From positions 124,001-188,000 of the forward strand of contig CAUUJV010000001.1 of the NCBI GenBank assembly GCA_963545565.1: 64,000 nucleotides of DNA, read 5' to 3'. A model generated the notes under the pieces. That model had not been told where the DNA came from. It ran no database searches and was given only the letters and a program-made list of their open reading frames with translations. Origin of the DNA: CAUUJV01 sp963545565. Its GTDB lineage: Bacteria; Actinomycetota; Actinomycetes; Actinomycetales; Bifidobacteriaceae. Position numbers and translations under genes: made by a program. Position 1 is the stretch's first letter. Each line of letters begins with the position of its first letter. Of this stretch, positions 57,961 to 64,000 are shown in pieces.

Positions 57961-58947
57961 ATGGCAGAGAATACGAACGAATCGCCTAGAGCAGACGATA
58001 TTGAAGATCAAGCTCAGGCTACTTTGAACGACATTAATAAACGTGCCGGTCGCAATATGCCACAGGCTATTGCTACTGGTGCTGCTTTAGTGATTCTTAT
58101 TGTTCTCAGCCTCGTATTCAGAATAGACGTATTTGTTGGAATCGTCGTTATCTTCATGCTTATCGCTTTGTGGGAACTACGCGTTGATTTTGCGACAGTA
58201 GGGCTGTGTATTCCTGTAGTTGCCTTATGGATATGCTCCGCTGCCACTTTGCTCATAACCTACTATTTTCCGCTCCATAATCAAATTGCTGCGGTGTGCA
58301 TTATTATTAGCACACTCGTGATTTTGATTGCGTCTTCTATTATGAGTAAGCAGAGTGCTCGTGCTGAGGCAGTTGTAGCTTCAAAAATACGTAACAGTTC
58401 TGAAAATGCTCAGGAAGCCCGGCCTAAACCTGTGCAAGAGCGTTATAACCATGTGATTGTTTCACTTTTCTCATTGTTCTATATCACGGTTCTGGCAACA
58501 TTTATCATCTTATCGTTAACGATTGGGCATCCAGTGGCTCATGCGATGATGCTTGTTTTTGTTCCAGCCTTAGGTGATATTGGTGGACTTATTTTTGGTG
58601 CATGGCTTGGAAAGCATAAGCTTTCTCCTCGTATTTCGCCGAAGAAATCAGTGGAGGGTCTTCTTGGCTCCGTACTCTTTACAACTGTTGGAATGATTGC
58701 TATTGGTTACTTCACATATTCCAGCGATATTTTCCAGGTGAATTGGTGGATGCTTGCAGTTATTGGTGTAATTAGTGGCATAGTTGGTCTCTTTGGTGAT
58801 CTTAGTGCTTCCATGCTCAAGCGTGATATGGGCTTAAAAGATATGGGGCATTTACTAAAGGGACACGGCGGAGTACTTGACCGTGTTGATTCAATTTTGA
58901 TGTGTGCCCCTGTGATGTTTGCACTGCTGGTAGTATTCGGTCTCTAA
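57961..58947 (+). CDS. cdsA: Phosphatidate cytidylyltransferase (CDP-diacylglycerol synthase)
   Basis: Makes CDP-diacylglycerol from phosphatidic acid and CTP, the branch point for acidic phospholipids. The 328-residue membrane protein has about eight hydrophobic segments after a polar start of 35 residues. The signature S-x3-KR-x3-KD is present as SMLKRDMGLKDMGHLLKGHG, followed by GGVLDRVDSIL with the metal Asp residues. A polar loop rich in Ala, Ser and Glu lies near 130-160. GAGGAGAT precedes ATG. It would use phosphatidic acid from the PlsC-like enzyme at 1472. rlmN follows 47 bases downstream and may be co-transcribed. Confidence 0.94.
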   Translation: MAENTNESPRADDIEDQAQATLNDINKRAGRNMPQAIATGAALVILIVLSLVFRIDVFVGIVVIFMLIALWELRVDFATVGLCIPVVALWICSAATLLITYYFPLHNQIAAVCIIISTLVILIASSIMSKQSARAEAVVASKIRNSSENAQEARPKPVQERYNHVIVSLFSLFYITVLATFIILSLTIGHPVAHAMMLVFVPALGDIGGLIFGAWLGKHKLSPRISPKKSVEGLLGSVLFTTVGMIAIGYFTYSSDIFQVNWWMLAVIGVISGIVGLFGDLSASMLKRDMGLKDMGHLLKGHGGVLDRVDSILMCAPVMFALLVVFGL

Positions 58948-58994
58948 GATAAATACGGGATTTTATAGGGAGTTTAGGAATTTTATAAGGAATT

Positions 58995-60173
58995 ATGGTT
59001 ACAAAGACTATTGAAGATGCAGAAAGTGGTATCACTGAGGGATCGAAGAAGGCGTTTCGTGACGTTCTTTCTAAGGATCACGCACGTCGTGGAAAAGCTC
59101 CACTCCATCTTGTAGACATGACTGATGAGCAGAAATCTGAGGCGGCTGCTGAATTAGGTCTACCTAAATTCCGTGTAAAGCAGCTTGCTAACCACTACTT
59201 TGCTCATTATGACACTGATGTTGCAGGATATTCAGATTTTCCATCTGCTCATGCGCAGGCCGCTCAAGAGATGTTTTTTCCTCAGCTTATTAAGCCATTA
59301 ATGGAACAGGAAGCTGATGAGGGCACAACGATCAAGACTTTGTGGGAGCTTTTCGATGGCTCCCGTATTGAGTCTGTTTTAATGCGTTATCCTCAGCGCG
59401 CAACCTTGTGTATTTCTAGCCAAGTTGGGTGCGGTATGGATTGTCCTTTCTGCGCGACCGGTCGTCTTGGATTAACTCGCAATATGTCTGCTGGAGAAAT
59501 CCTTGAACAGGTTCGTGTTGCAGCTTCTCAGGCTCGTGACGGAAAACTCGCAGGTGGGCCAATACGCCTGAGCAACATCGTGTTCATGGGCATGGGTGAA
59601 GCACTTGGAAACTATAAGGCCATGATGAAGGCTATTAAGCAGATGAGTGCATTGCCTCCCGAAGGTTTTGGTATTTCTGCGCGCAACATCACCGTTTCGA
59701 CAGTCGGTGTTGTACCAGGTATTCGTCGCCTTATCACAGAACACGTTCCTGTGCGTTTAGCTGTCTCTTTACATGCGCCTAGTGAGGAATTACGAGATGA
59801 ACTTGTGCCAATGAATAAGCGCTTCAACACAACTCAAGTGTTGGATGCTGCCCATGACTATTACGTAGCAACTAAGCGTCGAGTCAGCATTGAATACGCG
59901 TTGATGCGTGGAATTAATGATCAAGCTGAACATGCAGAATTATTGGCAAAACGATTGAATCATTATGGTGATAACTGGGTGCATGTCAATCCAATTCCCC
60001 TGAATCCAATTGAAGGATCGAAGTGGACTGCGTCTAAGCCCGAGGATGAGCAGCAGTTCCTCGATATCTTGCACCGCGCTGGAATCACCGCAACATTACG
60101 TGATACTCGTGGTTCAGATATTGATGGCGCTTGCGGACAGTTGGCTGCAAAGGAACTCGTGCAAGGTGCGTAG
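58995..60173 (+). CDS. rlmN: Dual-specificity 23S rRNA/tRNA adenine-C2 methyltransferase
   Basis: Radical SAM enzyme that methylates A2503 of 23S rRNA and A37 of some tRNAs. The cluster motif is CGMDCPFCATGRLG (CxxxCxxC). SNIVFMGMGEALGNYKAMMK is the family's G-M-G-E stretch. The catalytic Cys for the methyl-bridge mechanism should lie near the C-terminus, where TRGSDIDGACGQLAAKE is seen, with Cys in the G-A-C-G-Q-L context typical of RlmN and Cfr. HxxxNP appears as NWVHVNPIPLNPIEGSKW. The 392 residues are normal. AAGGAATT precedes ATG. It lies between cdsA and hisF, with 70 bases before hisF. Confidence 0.96.
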   Translation: MVTKTIEDAESGITEGSKKAFRDVLSKDHARRGKAPLHLVDMTDEQKSEAAAELGLPKFRVKQLANHYFAHYDTDVAGYSDFPSAHAQAAQEMFFPQLIKPLMEQEADEGTTIKTLWELFDGSRIESVLMRYPQRATLCISSQVGCGMDCPFCATGRLGLTRNMSAGEILEQVRVAASQARDGKLAGGPIRLSNIVFMGMGEALGNYKAMMKAIKQMSALPPEGFGISARNITVSTVGVVPGIRRLITEHVPVRLAVSLHAPSEELRDELVPMNKRFNTTQVLDAAHDYYVATKRRVSIEYALMRGINDQAEHAELLAKRLNHYGDNWVHVNPIPLNPIEGSKWTASKPEDEQQFLDILHRAGITATLRDTRGSDIDGACGQLAAKELVQGA

Positions 60174-60243
60174 CTACGCAATTTATTAGAGCAATTAGAA
60201 CGCAGTAATCATAATAGGAAGCTACAGGAGTAGAGGAGCATTT

Positions 60244-61014
60244 ATGTCTTTGGCAATTAGAGTTATTCCTTGTCTTGATGTTGACGCAGGGCGAGTTGTA
60301 AAAGGTGTTAACTTCGAGAATTTACGAGATGCTGGAGACCCATGTGAGCTTGCTGCAGAATACTATCGTCAAGGTGCAGATGAGTTGACTTTCTTGGACG
60401 TTACTGCATCAAGTTCTCAACGGCAAACAATGTATGATGTTGTGCGCAGAACAGCCGAGGAACTCTTTATCCCACTTACAGTAGGGGGCGGAGTCCGCAG
60501 TGTTGAAGATGTTGATAAGCTGCTTCGCACAGGAGCAGACAAAGTTGGAATCAACACAGCTGCAATTAAGAATCCACAGCTGCTTACAGAGGTAGCATCG
60601 CGTTTTGGCGCCCAAGTTCTGGTGCTCTCGATTGATGCTCGTCGTGAGGTGGGAGAGCGTCATACTCAATCTGGTTTTGAAGTCACCACAATGGGCGGTA
60701 GACACTCTACTGGCATTGATGCAATATGGTGGGCTAAGCGTGCTGAGGAGCTTGGAGCTGGTGAAATACTTCTTAATTCTATGGATGCAGATGGTACGAA
60801 GAATGGTTTCGATCTTGAGATGATTCGCACCGTACGGGCAGAAGTTAGCATTCCAATTATTGCTAGTGGTGGAGCGGGCAAGGTTGAAGATTTTCCTCCT
60901 GCGATTGCTGCTGGTGCAAACGCCGTACTCGCTGCTTCAGTGTTCCACTATGGTGAACTTACAATCGGTAAAGTTAAAGATGCGTTACGTGCTCATGGAT
61001 ACGAGGTTCGGTAG
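60244..61014 (+). CDS. hisF: Imidazole glycerol phosphate synthase, cyclase subunit HisF
   Basis: Cyclase half of the fifth-step enzyme of histidine synthesis; with HisH it turns PRFAR and ammonia into IGP and AICAR. The TIM barrel starts with IPCLDVDAGRVVKGVNF, whose Asp is one catalytic acid. The second catalytic Asp is in LVLSIDARR, and the phosphate-binding repeats are TVGGGVRSVEDV and IASGGAGKVEDF. The 256 residues are normal. GAGGAG precedes ATG 60244. Its last base is shared with the hisI start, so the two are translationally coupled. HisH is not in the window. Confidence 0.97.
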   Translation: MSLAIRVIPCLDVDAGRVVKGVNFENLRDAGDPCELAAEYYRQGADELTFLDVTASSSQRQTMYDVVRRTAEELFIPLTVGGGVRSVEDVDKLLRTGADKVGINTAAIKNPQLLTEVASRFGAQVLVLSIDARREVGERHTQSGFEVTTMGGRHSTGIDAIWWAKRAEELGAGEILLNSMDADGTKNGFDLEMIRTVRAEVSIPIIASGGAGKVEDFPPAIAAGANAVLAASVFHYGELTIGKVKDALRAHGYEVR

Positions 61015-61403
61015 TGGAAAATCGTATTTCTCCTCAAGATAGCGCTCTTGACCCAGCGATTGCGCAGCGTCTTAAACGTGACTCAAATGGTCTTATTACT
61101 GCCGTAGTCCAACAATACGATTCGCTGAGGGTTCTTATGGTTGGATTCATGGATGATGAAGCACTTCATAGAACTCTGACAACTGGCAGAGTTACTTTTT
61201 GGTCTCGATCTCGCCAGGAGTATTGGCGTAAAGGCGATACCTCAGGACACAGCCAATATGTTAAATCGGTTGAAATTGATTGCGATGGGGATGCTTTACT
61301 CGTCAAGGTCGATCAAGTGGGAGCGGCTTGCCACACAGGCAAATACTCTTGCTTTGATGAAGGTGGTTTCCTGAACGCTGTAGAAGGTAATAGACCTGAA
61401 TAA
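61014..61403 (+). CDS. hisI: Phosphoribosyl-AMP cyclohydrolase
   Basis: Third step of histidine synthesis: opens the adenine ring of PR-AMP. The 129-residue monofunctional enzyme has MVGFMDDEALHRTLTTGRV, FWSRSRQEYWRKGDTSGH and the metal-binding region VEIDCDGDALLVKVDQ. HTGKYSCF supplies further Cys and His ligands (GAACHTGKYSCF). The GTG start overlaps the hisF stop by one base. The pyrophosphatase for the step before is a separate gene, hisE, 2 kb downstream, so HisI and HisE are not fused, as in other actinobacteria. Confidence 0.96.
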   Translation: MENRISPQDSALDPAIAQRLKRDSNGLITAVVQQYDSLRVLMVGFMDDEALHRTLTTGRVTFWSRSRQEYWRKGDTSGHSQYVKSVEIDCDGDALLVKVDQVGAACHTGKYSCFDEGGFLNAVEGNRPE

Positions 61404-61506
61404 GTGCCGTCATATTCAAAAAATTCTATGCAATGCATTGCAGATGGTTGTGATGTTAACTTACCGCTAGGATAGTGACCATATTTATTTTGTATCACGG
61501 GAAGAA

Positions 61507-62640
61507 ATGGATGTACAAATGAATCTTGCGTATATTCCCACGCCGTCAGTTTCGAGCTTTTCGATTGGTCCAATCACTATTCGTTTTTATGCCATCATGA
61601 TTTTAATTGGCATTTGTGCATGTGTCTGGATCACAACACGTCGTTGGACACGTGTAGGTGGTGCTTTCGATCAGATTCTTGATTTGACACTTGTAAGTGT
61701 TCCAAGCGGAATCGTTGGTGCGCGCTTATATCACGTCATTACGACCCCGGAACTTTATTTTGGTTCCACTGGAAACTTCGTCGACATCTTTAAGATATGG
61801 CAGGGCGGCCTTGGAATTTGGGGTGGTGTTGCATTAGGCGGTCTTGCAGCATGGGGATGGTGCAGACATAAGCATTATCCGTTTGCATTATTCGTTGATG
61901 CTTTAGCTCCAGGACTACTTGTAGCCCAAGCAATTGGACGGTTAGGCAATTGGTTTAATCAAGAGCTCTACGGCAGTCCAACAACTTTGCCATGGGGATT
62001 AAAGCTTAACGAAACAACTTCAGCATTTGGCTCAACTGAGGCATGCTATACAGGGTCACAATGCCCAAGCGGAACACTAGTGCATCCAACATTCTTATAC
62101 GAGTTGATATGGAATCTCATTGGTGCAGCTCTAATTATTTACTTCACGAAAATTATTGTGAAGAGATTTAAAGCTGGTACTTCGTTTGCTTTGTATGTTA
62201 TGTGGTACACATTAGGACGTACATGGATTGAGGCATTGCGCATCGATTATGCTCATACAATTCTGGGAATCAGACTTAACGTATGGGTTTCTATGATTGT
62301 TTTCGTCTGTGGAATTATTGCTTTTATTCTTATTCAGAGCAGGGGTGTTGCACAAGATATTGTGGTTGATAAACTCAACGCGGTTTCGGGGCTTGAAAAA
62401 GAAGTTGAAAATGGCAAAATCTCAGTTGCCGATGTAAAGAAGCGCTTCAAAGAAGAAAATGAAAGAGCCGCGCAGGCAGCTAAAGAGCGTCATGAAGCCG
62501 AAGTTCAGCAACGTAATGAGCGCAGAGCAGAGATTAAAGAAGCAAAGGCTAGAGTTGCTGCTAAGAAAGCTGCTCAAAACACAACCGAGCAAGAAGCTGA
62601 TTCAGAATCTGATAATTCCAACGAAAAAGAGATTTCTTAG
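61507..62640 (+). CDS. lgt: Prolipoprotein diacylglyceryl transferase
   Basis: Transfers diacylglycerol from phosphatidylglycerol to the Cys of prolipoproteins, the first step of lipoprotein maturation. The orphan lipoprotein encoded at 46131-47699 is a likely substrate. The 377-residue protein has about seven membrane segments. The Lgt signature is GRLGNWFNQELYGSPT, and other conserved parts are RFYAIMILIGI and FLYELIWNLIGAALI. The final 85 residues are a charged Lys/Glu/Ala-rich helix, probably cytoplasmic and not needed for catalysis. ATG 61507 has GGGAAG two bases upstream; ATG 61519 in frame is an alternative. It lies between hisI and rpe. Confidence 0.95.
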   Translation: MDVQMNLAYIPTPSVSSFSIGPITIRFYAIMILIGICACVWITTRRWTRVGGAFDQILDLTLVSVPSGIVGARLYHVITTPELYFGSTGNFVDIFKIWQGGLGIWGGVALGGLAAWGWCRHKHYPFALFVDALAPGLLVAQAIGRLGNWFNQELYGSPTTLPWGLKLNETTSAFGSTEACYTGSQCPSGTLVHPTFLYELIWNLIGAALIIYFTKIIVKRFKAGTSFALYVMWYTLGRTWIEALRIDYAHTILGIRLNVWVSMIVFVCGIIAFILIQSRGVAQDIVVDKLNAVSGLEKEVENGKISVADVKKRFKEENERAAQAAKERHEAEVQQRNERRAEIKEAKARVAAKKAAQNTTEQEADSESDNSNEKEIS

Positions 62641-62667
62641 TCACACACCATTTATAGAATGAGAGCT

Positions 62668-63336
62668 ATGAAGAACATCGAAATTGCACCAAGTATTTTA
62701 TCTGCTGACTTTGTCAACCTTGAGCGTGAACTTAACGCTATTGCTACTGCTGACTTAGTTCATGTGGATGTGATGGATCATCATTTTGTTCCAAATCTCA
62801 CCTTGGGCGAGCCAATTGTAAAGCGAATTTGCGAGGTTGCTCCTATCCCTGTGGATGCTCATTTAATGATTGAAGACCCAGACCGTTGGGCTCCTGAATT
62901 TGCTAAGGCTGGTGCAGATTCCGTTACTTTCCATATGGGCGCAACTCACGCTCCTGTGCGTTTAGCTCGTCAGCTTCACGACATGGGTACGAAGGCTTGC
63001 TTTGCAGTTCGCCCTGCAGAACCAGTTGAGCCTATTTTTGACATTCTCTCTGAGTTTGACATGATTCTTATCATGACTGTTGAGCCTGGTTTTGGCGGTC
63101 AGAAGTTCCTAGATAATCAAATGGGCAAAGTTCGTCGTCTGCGTGATGAAATTACCCGCCGAGGCTTAGACACAAAGATTCAGGTTGACGGAGGTGTAAG
63201 TCCCTCTACAGCTCATATCGTGGCAGAGGCTGGTGCTGATGTTCTTGTGGCGGGTTCTGCTGTGTACGGCGCAGAAGATCCTGCTGAAGCTATTGCACAG
63301 ATTCGTGAAGCAGCACAGGCTGCATATCATGATTAA
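62668..63336 (+). CDS. rpe: Ribulose-phosphate 3-epimerase
   Basis: Interconverts ribulose 5-phosphate and xylulose 5-phosphate, linking pentose phosphates to the phosphoketolase shunt. The TIM barrel begins with IEIAPSILSADFVNLE. The metal and catalytic residues are in LVHVDVMDHHFVPNLTLG (Asp), VDAHLMIEDP (His, Asp), VTFHMGA (His) and KIQVDGGVS (Asp). VEPGFGGQKF is the conserved flexible loop and phosphate site. ATG 62668 is used; ATG 62659 three codons up is in frame and neither has a strong ribosome-binding site. hisE follows 29 bases on, and rpe-hisE-hisG is probably one unit. Confidence 0.96.
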   Translation: MKNIEIAPSILSADFVNLERELNAIATADLVHVDVMDHHFVPNLTLGEPIVKRICEVAPIPVDAHLMIEDPDRWAPEFAKAGADSVTFHMGATHAPVRLARQLHDMGTKACFAVRPAEPVEPIFDILSEFDMILIMTVEPGFGGQKFLDNQMGKVRRLRDEITRRGLDTKIQVDGGVSPSTAHIVAEAGADVLVAGSAVYGAEDPAEAIAQIREAAQAAYHD

Positions 63337-63365
63337 TTGTTTGTGATAATTATTAAGGATACCGT

Positions 63366-63629
63366 ATGAAAAGCTTTGAACAGCTTTATGCAGAACTTAG
63401 TGAGAAGGCTGAAAATCGCCCCAAAGGGTCTTTAACTGTTGACGAACTTGATAAAGGTACGCATTTTATCGGCAAAAAGATTCTTGAAGAAGCCGGCGAA
63501 ACATGGACTGCTGCTGAGTACGAAGGCGCTGATCGAACAGCCGAAGAGATGAGCCAGCTTATCTATCATGTTCAGGTAATGATGATTAAGCATGGCATTT
63601 CGCTTGAAGATTTGTATAAGTTCTTATAG
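63366..63629 (+). CDS. hisE: Phosphoribosyl-ATP pyrophosphatase
   Basis: Second step of histidine synthesis: splits PR-ATP into PR-AMP and pyrophosphate. The 87-residue protein is the short monofunctional form of the MazG-like fold. The metal-binding E-E-x-x-E pattern is seen in KKILEEAGETWTAAEYEG, and the later helix carries MSQLIYHVQVMM. In the consensus a D-L-x-Y-H motif occupies that place; here the Asp is Gln (SQLIYH), so one metal ligand is changed. ATG 63366 is preceded by AAGGA. hisG starts 29 bases downstream. Confidence 0.9.
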   Translation: MKSFEQLYAELSEKAENRPKGSLTVDELDKGTHFIGKKILEEAGETWTAAEYEGADRTAEEMSQLIYHVQVMMIKHGISLEDLYKFL

Positions 63630-63658
63630 TCGCTAAGAATTAATGGGGGAGAGCATTT

Positions 63659-64000
63659 ATGCTCCGTATAGCAGTTCCAAATAAAGGTATGTTATCTGAA
63701 CCGGCATGGGAGATGCTTCATGAAGCTGGTTATAGTTTGCGCACCAATTCACGCCGACTAGTTGTAAAAGACGAGTTGAATGATGTTGAGCTTTTTTATT
63801 TGCGCCCACTGGATATTGCGGTTTATGTAGGCGCAGGCACAATCGATGTAGGCTTCACTGGGCGTGATATGCTTCTCAATTCTGGTGCTCAAGCTGTTGA
63901 GCATATGCCTTTGGGATTTGGTGGCTCAACTTTCCGTTTCGCTGCTCCACAAGCCTCTTCTATCGATTCTCTTGAAGATATAGAAGGCAAACGAGTGGCC
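63659..64000 (+). CDS. hisG: ATP phosphoribosyltransferase, 5' part (continues beyond the window)
   Basis: First, feedback-controlled step of histidine synthesis: joins ATP and PRPP. The 114 visible residues begin MLRIAVPNKGMLSEPAW, the conserved HisG start, followed by RRLVVKDELNDVELFYLRP and DIAVYVGAGTIDVGFTGRDM. These match the long HisG form typical of actinobacteria, but the C-terminal regulatory domain is outside the window, so long or short form cannot be confirmed. GGGGGAG lies about six bases before ATG 63659. It is the third gene of the rpe-hisE-hisG group, where an early histidine-pathway gene sits last. Confidence 0.93.
   Translation, partial: MLRIAVPNKGMLSEPAWEMLHEAGYSLRTNSRRLVVKDELNDVELFYLRPLDIAVYVGAGTIDVGFTGRDMLLNSGAQAVEHMPLGFGGSTFRFAAPQASSIDSLEDIEGKRVA

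Noticed and set aside
1..64000. CRISPR arrays, prophage, transposons, restriction systems or toxin-antitoxin pairs
   Set aside because: No repeat-spacer pattern, integrase, transposase, methylase or paired small toxin genes were seen. The content is housekeeping throughout.

Overview
The window is a stretch of core chromosome from an actinobacterium of the family Bifidobacteriaceae. Clues are an SepH protein, DUF4193 and DUF4192 proteins, a GuaB3-type protein, twin clpP genes, a PASTA kinase, a primary sigma factor next to a topoisomerase IV pair, and a pyruvate formate-lyase system. Base composition is visibly low for the family (I judge mid-40s %G+C, not computed), which points to a low-GC lineage such as Alloscardovia or Gardnerella rather than classical Bifidobacterium. 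The genus is a guess. There is no rRNA, CRISPR array, prophage, transposase or plasmid module, and no gap between genes exceeds 300 bases.

Layout. 1-5.5 kb: the 3' part of a ROK glucokinase, a two-helix membrane protein, a PlsC-like acyltransferase, and a coupled minus-strand pair (polyprenyl synthase, PASTA kinase). 5.6-15.1 kb: DUF4192 protein, RpoD, ParE, a frameshifted HxlR-type regulator, ParC, and a phosphodiesterase-family enzyme. 15.1-24.6 kb: SepH, DUF4193 protein, dUTPase, Rel, DUF349 protein, HisRS and AspRS. 24.7-32.6 kb: aquaporin, Ski2-like helicase, RarA, a low-complexity Ser/Gly/Asp-rich membrane protein, NAD synthetase and a small SPOR-like protein. 32.8-43.5 kb: PflB and PflA, RNase D, trigger factor, ClC transporter, ClpP1-ClpP2-ClpX and tRNA-Asn. 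43.6-54.4 kb: degenerate LytM/M23 protein, two long-chain acyl-CoA ligases, an orphan solute-binding lipoprotein, NADP isocitrate dehydrogenase, GuaB3, a Rv3235-like protein, Hsp20 and peptide deformylase. 54.6-64 kb: rpsB, tsf, pyrH, frr, cdsA, rlmN, hisF-hisI, lgt and rpe-hisE-hisG (hisG cut by the window end).

How the genes fit together. Most of the window supports translation and its quality control (synthetases, S2, EF-Ts, RRF, RlmN, deformylase, trigger factor, Clp), chromosome topology and division (ParC/ParE, SepH), anaerobic fermentation (Pfl) and envelope lipid chemistry (PlsC, CdsA, Lgt, polyprenyl synthase). Well-formed intrinsic terminators split it into many short transcription units.

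I found no obviously new multigene system. The most interesting signals are small: a candidate ~70-nt RNA between hxlR and parC, an A6-tract frameshift that removes the end of the HxlR regulator, a structured element between clpP2 and clpX, helically phased repeats beside a DnaA box in the parC divergent promoter region, a GuaB3 with Ser at the expected catalytic Cys position, a LytM protein without its HxH motif, and several genes with leaderless-looking starts.
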